A stretch of 64,000 nucleotides of DNA from Gammaproteobacteria bacterium (GCA_030654835.1 JAURWS010000030.1:291762-355761), one strand, 5' to 3'; shown: positions 55,114 through 63,234, numbered from the stretch's first letter. Translations and numbers: made by a program. Notes: generated by a model not told the origin, from the sequence alone.

Positions 55114-55437
55114 ATGCAACGCCCATTGATGGCATGGCTGGTGCGACTGGTGGCGATGACGGTGCTTGGCGCCGCACTCGCCTTGACGGCTCAGGCACAG
55201 ACGGGGCAGGCAGCCGATCAAAACACCGATCCCGCCGCTGCCGCGCCAGGCCAGCAGGCTGGTGCCGCTGCGGCACCAGAGGTCGAAGCGGAGGTTGAAG
55301 CCGAAGTTGAAGAAGAGCCAGACCCGAATGCGGTCGCGCAGGATGGGCAAGTGCCCACGGGCACATCGCCGGGCCGCTTCATTCCCCGCGAGCAGTTGTC
55401 CCAGGATCTCGGGGCCTCGTTCCCGGTAGACATCTGA
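55114..55437 (+). CDS. small secreted acidic protein
   Basis: A 107-residue protein starting at the ATG five bases after the preceding stop. It has a signal peptide (about 1-31: MAWLVRLVAMTVLGAALAL, cleavage near AQA-Q). The mature part is Ala/Gln-rich, then has an EVEAEVEAEVEEEPDP repeat, then ends TSPGRFIPREQLSQDLGASF. No family was recognised. Its place between the PEGA protein and the TolQ-like subunit suggests a periplasmic accessory role. Confidence 0.65.
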   Translation: MQRPLMAWLVRLVAMTVLGAALALTAQAQTGQAADQNTDPAAAAPGQQAGAAAAPEVEAEVEAEVEEEPDPNAVAQDGQVPTGTSPGRFIPREQLSQDLGASFPVDI

Positions 55438-55481
55438 ACCACGTACTTAGAGCAGACCACCAACACAGCCAAGGGTTGAGC

Positions 55482-56297
55482 ATGAAACAGAATTACCTCT
55501 CCGAAGTCATCTATCAGGTCTTTGCGCTCATCGTCTGCGTGATCGTGGTGCATACCGTCTATGTCGCCGTGATTCTGCCGAACGCGGACTTCATTATGCA
55601 GCAACAGGAGGCCATGCAGGCCACGGACAGCAGTTATGTGGCCGAGCGCTCCCTGTATGTGATCCTGAAGGACATGGAACAGGAGACCTGCATCATCCTG
55701 TTGTTCTGGGCGCTGGCGATCATCGGCATGAAGACACGCCGCGTGCTGCAGGAGCGGGCGCTGTTGGACCGCGAGTTGCTGCAGGTGTCCGAAGGCACCA
55801 GCATCCTGCCCGAGGATGCGCGGCAGTATGCCCGCCCGGTGCAGGCGCTGCCCGACGAGGAACGCAGCTTCCTTCTGCCACGTGCAGTGCTGGCGGGGCT
55901 GCACCGGTTCGGCAGCACGCGCAGCATTCAGGACGTCTCCACCACCGTCAAGGATATCTGCACCGGGGAGTCCGACCGGATGGAGAGTGAGCTGAGCATC
56001 ATCCGCTATATCGCCTGGGCTATCCCTTCCATCGGCTTCATCGGCACAGTGCGCGGCATCGGCGCGGCCCTGAGTCAGGCCCATCAGGCCGTCACCGGCG
56101 ATATCATGGCCGTCACCATCAGCCTGGGCGTGGCCTTCAACTCTACCTTCGTAGCGCTGGTGACCAGCATGCTGCTGATGTTCCTGCTGCACCAGTTACT
56201 GCTGCTGCAGGACCGGCTGGTGCTCGACACCCAGACCTATTGCGATGACCACATGCTGCGTTACCTGCAAGTTCCGGACAAGGACACACTGGCATGA
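55482..56297 (+). CDS. MotA/TolQ/ExbB proton-channel family protein
   Basis: A 271-residue membrane protein. The ATG at 55482 has AAGGG six bases upstream. TM1 is at about 8-32 (VIYQVFALIVCVIVVHTVYV) and a second hydrophobic stretch at about 70-86 (CIILLFWALAIIGMK). The MotA_ExbB core is at about 165-250: SIIRYIAWAIPSIGFIGTVR, GIGAALSQAH, then AVTISLGVAFNSTFVALVTS. The small residues and the conserved Thr/Asn-rich helix are typical of the ion-conducting ring. TolQ/ExbB needs a TolR/ExbD partner with a membrane Asp; none is annotated nearby, but two vWA proteins downstream begin with a similar FLDV membrane segment. Confidence 0.9.
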   Translation: MKQNYLSEVIYQVFALIVCVIVVHTVYVAVILPNADFIMQQQEAMQATDSSYVAERSLYVILKDMEQETCIILLFWALAIIGMKTRRVLQERALLDRELLQVSEGTSILPEDARQYARPVQALPDEERSFLLPRAVLAGLHRFGSTRSIQDVSTTVKDICTGESDRMESELSIIRYIAWAIPSIGFIGTVRGIGAALSQAHQAVTGDIMAVTISLGVAFNSTFVALVTSMLLMFLLHQLLLLQDRLVLDTQTYCDDHMLRYLQVPDKDTLA

Positions 56298-57664
56298 CAC
56301 TGCGCGTCCTCGAATTCAATGATGTCGGCCTTCGCGTCAGTGACGACAGCGGCGTGTTGCTCAGCAGTCCGGGCTATGCGCTGGTCGATGGCAAGCGTAT
56401 CGAGTTCGGCGAGAGCGCCAGAAAGGAAAGCAGGCTGAATCCGCTCAACTGCTATAACCAGTTCTGGCACAAGCTCAACCTCGATCCTCTCTCTCGCCCG
56501 GCGGCCCATTACCGGCACAATGCCGACATCGCGTTCTCGCACCTGCAGAATCTCGCGGAAGCCAGCGGTCTGCAAGGCGACGTGCTGCTGGCCGTGCCCG
56601 GCAGCTTCTCGCGGCAGCAGCTGGCGATTCTGCTGGGGCTCATCAAGCAGTGTTCGTTCCGTGCCGTCGGCATCGTCGACGCGGGCCTGGCGGCGGCCAT
56701 CGACCAGACTCACAGCGACAGTGTGATCCATGCCGATCTGCAGCTGCATCAGGTGGTGCTGTCGAAGCTGACGCGACAGGGCGGTGAACTGGTGCGCGAG
56801 AGCGTGGTGCAGGTGCCCGGCACCGGCTGGGTCAACCTCTCCGACAGTCTGCTGCAGCTCATGAACGGCGCCTTCATCCAGCAGGCCCGTTTCAACCCGC
56901 AGCACAATGCCGAGTCCGAGCAGATGCTGCTCGACGGACTGCCGGGCTGGTTGCGCGACGACCCGTTGGCCGATCTCGGCGGGCAGGGTGGTGCGGCTCC
57001 GGGTGCCGATGACGAGGAGGCGCGCCGCAATCTGCTGGTCAGCCTGCGCCACAACAACAGCGTGCATCAGGCGCGGCTGCCGCGCAGCAGTCTGCACGCG
57101 CGCCTGCAGCCGTTCTATCAGAAGATTCAACAACAGCTGGCGCAGCTGGACCCGGAAGGGCAGAGCCGCCTGCTGGTCTCCGACCGGCTCCAGCATCTGC
57201 CGGGCTTCAATGAGGAATTTGGCCGCCAGGGTGGACGCGTCAGCATATTGGATGCCGATGCCATCGGCGCGGCCTGCCTGCGCTACCACGACGCCCTGCG
57301 CAGCGCGCCCGAGGCCGCCCACTTTGTCACGCGTCTGCGCAGGCTCGGTGCCCATGACACGGCAACCCACAGCCACGCTGCACCCACACCGCAGCCGACC
57401 CATGTGCTGGTCGGCCACAACGCCCGTCCGTTGATCGATGGCCTCCCACTGGAACGCCTGCTGCCGGGTGCAGCGGGCCAAGTCATCAATGGAGAGATCA
57501 CCGGCGATGGGGAACATCATTTCCTGCGCAATGCCGACGGCAGCGTGCTGATCAACGGCGTCGCCGTGCAACCACTGCAGCGGCTGCAGCTCGGGGATCG
57601 CCTTCAACTGGCCGATGGCAGTCAGCGCATCGAACTGATCCGGGTGCAGCATGGCGTCGAATAG
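56294..57664 (+). CDS. actin/Hsp70-like (ASKHA) protein with possible FHA-like tail
   Basis: A 456-residue protein coupled to the previous gene by an ATGA overlap. The N-terminal part (about 1-370) has the look of a DnaK/actin-type fold: FNDVGLRVSD in place of the first phosphate loop, DVLLAVPGSFSRQQLAILLG, and GIVDAGLAAAI as in Hsp70-like proteins. The phosphate-1 Asp-Gly-Thr signature is not seen, so nucleotide binding is doubtful. The end (about 385-456: HNARPLIDGLPLERLLPG, VLINGVAVQPLQRLQLGDRL) resembles an FHA beta-sandwich, a phosphothreonine reader. It has no signal or membrane segment and should be the cytoplasmic member of the channel system. Confidence 0.65.
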   Translation: MTLRVLEFNDVGLRVSDDSGVLLSSPGYALVDGKRIEFGESARKESRLNPLNCYNQFWHKLNLDPLSRPAAHYRHNADIAFSHLQNLAEASGLQGDVLLAVPGSFSRQQLAILLGLIKQCSFRAVGIVDAGLAAAIDQTHSDSVIHADLQLHQVVLSKLTRQGGELVRESVVQVPGTGWVNLSDSLLQLMNGAFIQQARFNPQHNAESEQMLLDGLPGWLRDDPLADLGGQGGAAPGADDEEARRNLLVSLRHNNSVHQARLPRSSLHARLQPFYQKIQQQLAQLDPEGQSRLLVSDRLQHLPGFNEEFGRQGGRVSILDADAIGAACLRYHDALRSAPEAAHFVTRLRRLGAHDTATHSHAAPTPQPTHVLVGHNARPLIDGLPLERLLPGAAGQVINGEITGDGEHHFLRNADGSVLINGVAVQPLQRLQLGDRLQLADGSQRIELIRVQHGVE

Positions 57665-58760
57665 GAAGACCCAGCGACGCGCGTTGAGCCCCATGAGCCT
57701 GTCGTTTCTGGACGTCATGTCCTGCGGCTTCGGCGCCGTCGTGCTCATCTTCCTGATTCTCGACCACAAAATTTCCGAGCAACAGCAGAGCGTCACCACC
57801 GACCCCAATCTGGTGGCCGAGGTCAGGCTTCTTGAGGAGGAGATTCTTGAGGGACAGCAGAATCTGGTGCGCGCCCGCAATACGCTCGACGACGTCAGCC
57901 TGGAAGTGGTGACGGCGCAGGGGCTGGCCGAGCGCATCCAGCAGGAGATCACCAGCTTTCTCGATCAGCTCGCGGATCTTGAGAACAACACGCTGGCCAG
58001 CGACGAGAGCCTCGAACAATTGCGCGCCGACATCCGTTCGCTTGAAGAAGAGCTGCAGCGCCTGCAGGCCAGCGCCATTGAGGAAACCGGCACCAATGCC
58101 CGCGCCTTCGTCGGCGACGGCGACAGGCAATATCTCACTGGCATGTTTCTGGGCGGCAATCGCGTGCTGATTCTGGTCGACACCTCCGCCAGCATGCTGG
58201 ACGAGACGCTGGTCAACATCATCCGTACGCGCAACATGTCCGAGGAAAGCCGCCGTGGCGCGGAGAAATGGCAGCGGGCCGTGCGCACGGTGGAGTGGAT
58301 CGGCAGCCAGCTGCCCGTGGCCAGCCAGTATCAGATCTACGGTTTCAGCAATGAATACAAGTCGGCGCTGGCCGGCACCGAGGGCACCTGGCTCGAAGTC
58401 GCGGACCGCGACGAACTCAACCGCAGCATCGAAGGGGTCAAAGATTTTCTTCCGGAGCAGGGCACCAATCTCGCCAATGTCTTCCTGGCCGCCGCCCAGC
58501 TGTCACCGCCGCCGGACAACATTTATCTGATCACCGACGGGCTTCCGACCCTCTCCAATGACCAGTCGTCGGAGACGCTGATCACGCCCGCCAAAAGGCT
58601 TGAACTTTTCGAGGAGGCGGTAGAGTATCTTCCTCAACGCACCCCGGTGAACATCATCCTTCTGCCCCTTGAGGGCGACCCCAGTGCCACGGCGGCATAC
58701 TGGCAGTTGGCACAGATCACCAGGGGCTCGTTCCTGAGTCCAGCGCGAGACTGGCCATAA
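57651..58760 (+). CDS. membrane-anchored coiled-coil vWA protein 1
   Basis: A 369-residue protein overlapping the previous gene by 14 bases. A basic N-terminus (MASNRKTQRRALSP) leads to a membrane helix at about 17-37 starting SLSFLDVMSCGFGAVVLI, with Asp21 at the position of the ion-binding Asp in ExbD/TolR. A coiled coil of about 90 residues follows (EEEILEGQQNLVRARNTL and others). The von Willebrand A domain begins near 170, with the MIDAS DTSAS at 177-181, Thr in QGTNLANV and Asp in LITDGLPT, so a divalent metal can be bound. The topology puts the vWA domain in the periplasm. The second copy of this architecture follows directly. Confidence 0.88.
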   Translation: MASNRKTQRRALSPMSLSFLDVMSCGFGAVVLIFLILDHKISEQQQSVTTDPNLVAEVRLLEEEILEGQQNLVRARNTLDDVSLEVVTAQGLAERIQQEITSFLDQLADLENNTLASDESLEQLRADIRSLEEELQRLQASAIEETGTNARAFVGDGDRQYLTGMFLGGNRVLILVDTSASMLDETLVNIIRTRNMSEESRRGAEKWQRAVRTVEWIGSQLPVASQYQIYGFSNEYKSALAGTEGTWLEVADRDELNRSIEGVKDFLPEQGTNLANVFLAAAQLSPPPDNIYLITDGLPTLSNDQSSETLITPAKRLELFEEAVEYLPQRTPVNIILLPLEGDPSATAAYWQLAQITRGSFLSPARDWP

Positions 58761-59764
58761 TGCGTAGACGAACAGACGATTCAGCAGAATCCTCCGCCAT
58801 GTCGTTTCTCGACGTGATCTCCTGTGGTTTCGGGGCCATGATCCTGTTGCTGTTGATTACCGATGCCTCGCCAACTGTCACCGTGGAATCCTCCGTCGTG
58901 CAGCAGGAGTTGCCGATCACCGACCTGCAGCAGCAACTCTTCCAGATTCGTGGCGAGACCCAGGTGGTCAATCGCGATCTCAACGCCAAGCGTGAACAGC
59001 TCTCCGCGTTTCAGGATCGCATCGCTAATCTGCGTCGCGAACTCTCCGCCATTCAGGGGCAGTTCAACTCCTCCGACAGCATCGCCGAGGAGCGCATTCA
59101 GGAGGCCGAGCAGCTGGCCTCCGCCAAGCAGTCTCTGACCGACGAGATGCAACGCCTTCTGGGCGTGGACACTACCCGCAAGAACAATCTGGTGGGCGGT
59201 ATTCCGGTGGACAGCGAGTACATCATCTTCGTGATCGACACCTCGGGGAGTATGTTTCAGAACGCCTGGCCCAAGCTGCTGGATGTCGTCGTCGATACGC
59301 TGGACGTCTACCCGGGAGTGAAGGGCATCCAGATCATGAATGACATGGGCGACTACATGTTCGATTCGTTCCGAGGGCAGTGGATTCCCGACACGCCCGC
59401 GCGCCGCCAGACCATCATCAGCACGTTGCGCAACTGGAGCCCGTTCAGCAACAGCAGCCCGGTGGAAGGCGTGACGGCGGCGATCAACACCTATTACGCC
59501 CCGGACAAGAAGATCAGCATTTATGTGATGGGTGACGACTTCCAGCCCGGCGGCTCCATCACCAATGTGATCGAGACCATCGATCGTCTCAATGCCAAGG
59601 ATGAGAATGGCAACCCGATGGTGCGCATACATGGTGTCGGTTTCCCGGTCATCTTCGCACTGGAGCCGCGCTATCATCAGAGCGCGTATCGTTATGCCAA
59701 CCTGATGCGCGAGTTGACCCAGCGCAACGGTGGCACCTTTGTGGGATTGAACAGTTTCGAGTGA
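58760..59764 (+). CDS. membrane-anchored coiled-coil vWA protein 2
   Basis: A 334-residue protein whose ATG shares one base with the preceding stop (TAATG). The architecture repeats the upstream gene: a short basic N-terminus, a helix with MSFLDVISCGFGAMILLLLI (about 14-33), a coiled coil (about 50-135: LQQQLFQIRGETQVVNRDL, AKQSLTDEMQRLL) and a vWA domain with a complete MIDAS DTSGS at 160-164. Beyond the N-terminal motif the two proteins differ, so they may act as a heterodimer. As in TolR/ExbD, one Asp lies in the membrane segment (Asp in FLDV). Confidence 0.88.
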   Translation: MRRRTDDSAESSAMSFLDVISCGFGAMILLLLITDASPTVTVESSVVQQELPITDLQQQLFQIRGETQVVNRDLNAKREQLSAFQDRIANLRRELSAIQGQFNSSDSIAEERIQEAEQLASAKQSLTDEMQRLLGVDTTRKNNLVGGIPVDSEYIIFVIDTSGSMFQNAWPKLLDVVVDTLDVYPGVKGIQIMNDMGDYMFDSFRGQWIPDTPARRQTIISTLRNWSPFSNSSPVEGVTAAINTYYAPDKKISIYVMGDDFQPGGSITNVIETIDRLNAKDENGNPMVRIHGVGFPVIFALEPRYHQSAYRYANLMRELTQRNGGTFVGLNSFE

Positions 59765-59800
59765 GCTAAAAGAGAGCGAGCTAAAAGAGAGAGCTAAAAC
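59763..59800 (+). repeat. GAGCTAAAAGAGA short tandem duplication after the second vWA gene
   Basis: Two and a half copies of GAGCTAAAAGAGA lie across the stop codon region of the vWA gene and the 100-base gap to the next lipoprotein. It is probably a slippage product and has no evident function. Confidence 0.6.
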
Positions 59801-59864
59801 AATAACAAAAGCAGCAGCTGGAAACCTGATAGGATCGGTTGCTACAGATCATCGGAGAAACGCA

Positions 59865-60488
59865 GTGAGTGTTCTGAACAGCCTGAAGAAACTTGGTCCC
59901 TTGTGCGTGGCGCTGCTGCTCAGTGCCTGCGGTGCCAATTCGGTGGTGGTGGAGGGGAGTTACCCTTCACCCAACGTGCGCCCGATTCCGCTGACGCTGG
60001 GCGTCTTTTTCGATGCCGACCTGCAGAACTTCAGTTACACCGAATACACCGAGACCGGCAAGGAAGAATATGTCGTGGCGAGCGGTCAGACGCATATGCA
60101 ACTGTTCAATTCCGTGCTGCCCTCCATGTTTGCCAATGTCGTGGTGCTCGACAGTCTTGAGGCCGCGCCTGGTGCGCAGGTCGACGTGGTATTCGCGCCG
60201 AGCATTGAAGAGTTTCAGCTGGCACTTCCGCAGAAGACCCGGCTGGACGCCTACGAGGTGTGGGTGAAGTACAACATGCGCCTGCTGGCTCCTGATGGCG
60301 CCTATATTGCCGATTGGGTCGTCACCTCCTATGGCAAGACGCCCACCGAATCGCTGCGCTCGGTAGAGGCCGGGATCAATGACGCGACGGTCGGCGCCTT
60401 GCGCGACCTGGCGTCGAATTTTACGCTCACCTTCAGGTCTGTGCCGGAAGTGAGTGAGTGGCTGGAGACCAAAGGGGCTGGTAACTGA
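59865..60488 (+). CDS. lipoprotein of unknown function
   Basis: A 207-residue predicted lipoprotein. The GTG start is preceded by GGAGAAACGCA. The signal KLGPLCVALLLSAC gives a lipobox with Cys22. The mature part has SPNVRPIPLTLGVFFDADLQ and later DVVFAPSIEEFQLALPQKTR, typical of small beta-rich lipoproteins that assist outer-membrane or envelope complexes. No family could be named. It follows the vWA pair by 100 bases and precedes another lipoprotein by 47. Confidence 0.75.
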   Translation: MSVLNSLKKLGPLCVALLLSACGANSVVVEGSYPSPNVRPIPLTLGVFFDADLQNFSYTEYTETGKEEYVVASGQTHMQLFNSVLPSMFANVVVLDSLEAAPGAQVDVVFAPSIEEFQLALPQKTRLDAYEVWVKYNMRLLAPDGAYIADWVVTSYGKTPTESLRSVEAGINDATVGALRDLASNFTLTFRSVPEVSEWLETKGAGN

Positions 60489-60507
60489 GCTATTGTAAGT
60501 GAAGCGT

Positions 60508-60535
60508 CTTAACTGAAGTGCCTTAACTGAAGTGC
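60508..60535 (+). repeat. perfect 14-bp tandem duplication directly before a start codon
   Basis: CTTAACTGAAGTGC is present twice, at 60508-60521 and 60522-60535, ending at the base before the ATG at 60536. The duplication carries the weak ribosome site GAAGTG of that gene. Confidence 0.85.
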
Positions 60536-61258
60536 ATGCAGAGGCTGGATATGATGTCCGCGAGTCTTGCCAGAATAATAACAACCAAGACAGATCTGTT
60601 TCGTCAGTGCTGCCTGCCGCTGCTTTTGCTGGTGCTATCACTGTTCCTGTCGGCCTGCACCACCACCACGGTGGACGAGTTCCGGCAGGGCGAGACGGGC
60701 ATCGAGGCGCATCAGTCCATTGTCATTCTCGGTCGGCGGCAGGGCAGCACTTATGAGACGCGAGAGGAGTTTGTCACCTGCGTTGGTGAGCGTGTGGCAC
60801 GTGGCACAGAGGCCATTCGTGTGATTCCCGAGAAAGAATTCATCGACTCGCTGTTCCCTTGGTTCGAACCGCGCACAGCACCACTGCGCACCAGTGATTT
60901 GCAGGTGCTGATGGAGGAGCCGCTGGTGGCGCAAAAGATCACCGAGTATGGCATTCGCTACATCGTCTGGGTGGACGGGCAGACCGAGACCAGCAATCGC
61001 ATGGGCTCCATCTCCTGCGCCGTGGGCCCGGGCGGCGGCGGCTGCTTCGGCTTCGGATCGTGGGAAGACGATTCGAATTTTGATGCGCGAGTCTGGGACG
61101 TGTCGTCCTTCGCGTCCGTGGGCACCATCAGCACCGATTCCACGGGACAATCCTATGTGCCAGCTGTCGTGGTGCCCATTCCGTTGATTGCCCGTGTCGA
61201 GGCGAACGCCTGCAGCAGTCTGGCCGCGCAGCTGCAGCAGTTCGTCAATGGCGGCTGA
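60536..61258 (+). CDS. lipoprotein of unknown function
   Basis: A 240-residue predicted lipoprotein. The signal (LPLLLLVLSLFLSAC) gives a lipobox with Cys41; the 25 residues before it make an internal start at 60551 or 60554 possible. The mature region begins TTTTVDEFRQGETGIEAHQS and includes EEFVTCVGERVARGTEAIRV, GGGGCFGFGSWEDDSNFDAR and a hydrophobic strand VPAVVVPIPLIARVEANAC. Several Cys residues could form disulfides. No family was recognised. It ends four bases before the M48 protease gene. Confidence 0.72.
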   Translation: MQRLDMMSASLARIITTKTDLFRQCCLPLLLLVLSLFLSACTTTTVDEFRQGETGIEAHQSIVILGRRQGSTYETREEFVTCVGERVARGTEAIRVIPEKEFIDSLFPWFEPRTAPLRTSDLQVLMEEPLVAQKITEYGIRYIVWVDGQTETSNRMGSISCAVGPGGGGCFGFGSWEDDSNFDARVWDVSSFASVGTISTDSTGQSYVPAVVVPIPLIARVEANACSSLAAQLQQFVNGG

Positions 61259-61261
61259 CAG

Positions 61262-62743
61262 ATGAGAATTATGAATCACACTCCACAACGAATCGCCCTC
61301 GTCGGCCTGCTGCTGACGGGCTCGCTCCTGCTCACCTCCTGCGCCGTGAATCCTGCCACGGGGCAGGGCAATATCGTGATGATGTCCGAGAAGCGCGAGC
61401 TGGAGATCGGCAAGGAAGAGCATGACAAGGTCATGCAGAGCAGCGCCGTCATGACCGACGAAGAGCTCACCAGCTATGTCAACGAAGTCGGCCAGCGTCT
61501 CGCCGCCGTCAGCCATCGCAGCGATCTCACCTATACCTTCACCGTCATCGACAGCCCCGAGATCAACGCCTTCGCGCTGCCCGGTGGTTATGTCTACGTC
61601 AACCGTGGCCTGCTCGCCTACCTGAACACAGAGGCCGAACTCGCCGCCGTGCTCGGCCATGAGATTGGCCATATCACCGCCCGACATGCCGTGCAGCAGC
61701 AGTCCAGCGGCAAACTGGCCAGCATCGCTGCTGGCGTGGGCGGCATCGTCGCCGCCGTGGCGACAGGCAGTGGCTACATCGGCTCGCAGATCATGGACGT
61801 GGGTTCGCTGTGGGCGCAGGCCGGGCTGAGTGGCTTCGGCCGCGAGCACGAGCTGGAGGCCGATAGCCTCGGCGCGGAATATCTGCTCAAGGCAGGATAT
61901 GACCCGCAGGCCGTGATCAGCGTCGTCACCGTGCTCAAGAATCAGGAAGATTTCAACACCAAGGTCGCCAACCAGCAGCCGAGCTACCACGGCCTGTTCG
62001 CCACGCACCCGCGCAACGACACCCGCCTGCAGGAAGCCGTGGCCAGCGTCGGTGCGCTCCCGACCACCGAGGCCACGCTGGTCGACAATCAGAAATTCCG
62101 CGAGAAGATGGATGGCCTCATCGTCGGCGAGAGCCAGGCGCTCACCGGCAGCGAGGCCCGCAACCGCTACTATCAGGAGCTGCTCGGCTACACGATGGTG
62201 TTCCCCGACGGCTGGACCATCGCGGAAACTCCCACCACCGTCTCTGCCGCTGGCGCCGAAGGTGACGCCGGGCTGCGTGTGGAAGTGCAGCGTATGCAGG
62301 AGAGCATCGAACCGCGCCTGTTCATCCGCGACAAGCTCGGCATCGCCAACCTGCAGAAGACCGAGGACCTCAGCCAGTTCCGCCTGATCGGCTACACGGG
62401 CGTCGCGAACACCAACGGCACGGCGCAGCGCGTCGCGGTCATCTACATGGGCCCGCGTGTCTTCATCTTCACCGGCGACATCAAGGACGCCACGAAACAG
62501 GACGAGCTGGACGAACAGCTGCTGGCGTCCATCCGCACCTTCCGCGCCATCCAGAACAACGAGCGCTTCGCTGGCAACGAAAGCAAAATCCGCTACGTAC
62601 AGGTCGGCGAGGACTTCAGCTTCCCCGCGCTGGCGCGCATGAGCCCGATCGCCAACTACCCCGAAGAAACCCTGCGCCTGCTCAACGGCTACTACCCCAC
62701 CGGCGACCCCAAGCCGGGCGAGTGGATCAAGATCGTCGAATAA
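61262..62743 (+). CDS. M48 family zinc metalloprotease lipoprotein (BepA/LoiP-like)
   Basis: A 493-residue predicted lipoprotein protease. The signal IALVGLLLTGSLLLTSCAVN gives a lipobox (LTSC). The peptidase domain is at about 40-270: EINAFALPGGYVYVNRGLLA, the zinc motif VLGHEIGHITARHAVQQ with HExxH, and FGREHELEADSLG supplying the third ligand (ExxD region). The C-terminal 200 residues (TVFPDGWTIAETPTTVSAAG, QTEDLSQFRLIGYT-like) form an extra domain not typical of BepA TPRs. M48 lipoproteins degrade misfolded outer-membrane proteins. Its co-orientation with the preceding lipoproteins suggests a quality-control or processing role in the cluster. Confidence 0.9.
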   Translation: MRIMNHTPQRIALVGLLLTGSLLLTSCAVNPATGQGNIVMMSEKRELEIGKEEHDKVMQSSAVMTDEELTSYVNEVGQRLAAVSHRSDLTYTFTVIDSPEINAFALPGGYVYVNRGLLAYLNTEAELAAVLGHEIGHITARHAVQQQSSGKLASIAAGVGGIVAAVATGSGYIGSQIMDVGSLWAQAGLSGFGREHELEADSLGAEYLLKAGYDPQAVISVVTVLKNQEDFNTKVANQQPSYHGLFATHPRNDTRLQEAVASVGALPTTEATLVDNQKFREKMDGLIVGESQALTGSEARNRYYQELLGYTMVFPDGWTIAETPTTVSAAGAEGDAGLRVEVQRMQESIEPRLFIRDKLGIANLQKTEDLSQFRLIGYTGVANTNGTAQRVAVIYMGPRVFIFTGDIKDATKQDELDEQLLASIRTFRAIQNNERFAGNESKIRYVQVGEDFSFPALARMSPIANYPEETLRLLNGYYPTGDPKPGEWIKIVE

Positions 62744-62747
62744 CCTG

Positions 62748-62909
62748 ATGATAGAGCAGTCCAATTTGAGCGACAGCGAATCCTTTGCGGTGATAATGGC
62801 CACGAGAATTCCATTCGTGAAAGTTGGCGAAGAGGAGCGGGAAATTCCGTTGGAGAATTACATACGCATAAGGCATCGGATGGGCAGTGTTACGCTTAGA
62901 GAGAATTGA
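62748..62909 (+). CDS. possible 53-residue protein, no family recognised
   Basis: An ATG four bases after the M48 stop opens 53 codons: MIEQSNLSDSESFAVIMATR, then IPFVKVGEEEREIPLENYIR and an end rich in Arg. The composition is plausible for protein and the frame is compact, but no ribosome site is visible and it may be the remnant of a longer gene. It opposes the antitoxin-like gene. Confidence 0.25.
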   Translation: MIEQSNLSDSESFAVIMATRIPFVKVGEEEREIPLENYIRIRHRMGSVTLREN

Positions 62910-62940
62910 TTTTCTGTTGAGTGAAAGACGGCTTGGCAAA

Positions 62941-63171
62941 TCAATTGCCCTCCCGTCTCGTTTCGATTATCAGCTCCACAAGTCTGGATGCTGGCTCACC
63001 CTGCCAAGCGTCGAACAACTCGAAATAGCCCACTGGCCATTGATTCTGTAAACCAACTTCACGTTTGACCAGTTCGGCCAGATATTTGGACAGCGGCAAA
63101 TTGGCCTGGCTGGCCTTCATTCGTATTTGCGCTTCCACGTTGTCAGGCACATAAAAATGCAGCGTTGACAT
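62941..63171 (-). CDS. ribbon-helix-helix antitoxin-like protein (orphan)
   Basis: A 76-residue protein. The N-terminus MSTLHFYVPDNVEAQIRMKA forms the beta-strand and first helix of a CopG/VapB-like ribbon-helix-helix, and LPLSKYLAELVKREVG is the second helix. The C-terminal 30 residues (WPVGYFELFDAWQGEPASRL) would bind a toxin. In such operons a PIN-domain toxin normally follows directly, but the downstream minus strand (62940 and lower) holds no credible PIN gene. It therefore looks like a solitary antitoxin, or the toxin has been lost. Confidence 0.7.
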   Translation of the reverse strand: MSTLHFYVPDNVEAQIRMKASQANLPLSKYLAELVKREVGLQNQWPVGYFELFDAWQGEPASRLVELIIETRREGN

Positions 63172-63234
63172 GGATTATTTCCCCACAGTAAGGCCTTTTG
63201 TGCTGAAAGTAGGCGCGACCTAAATATCTGTCAA

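Noticed and set aside
56261..57952. A 563-codon minus-strand frame opposite the actin-like gene
   Set aside because: It is antisense to a gene tightly coupled on both sides. It shows no motifs, and it is Gln/Arg/His-rich as expected from the reverse reading.
61276..61470. A 64-codon minus-strand frame opposite the M48 signal region
   Set aside because: It is antisense to the lipoprotein signal and peptidase start, and it has no ribosome site.
60638..62803. A 721-codon open frame on the minus strand opposite the two lipoprotein and M48 protease genes
   Set aside because: It is antisense to clear genes with signal peptides and a zinc motif. Its composition (Asp/Val/Leu/His-rich, no recognisable motifs) is what a GC-rich gene gives when read backwards.
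62727..62939. A 70-codon minus-strand frame downstream of the antitoxin-like gene as its toxin
   Set aside because: It starts with a TTG without a ribosome site, has no PIN or RelE-like residues, and overlaps the end of the M48 gene.
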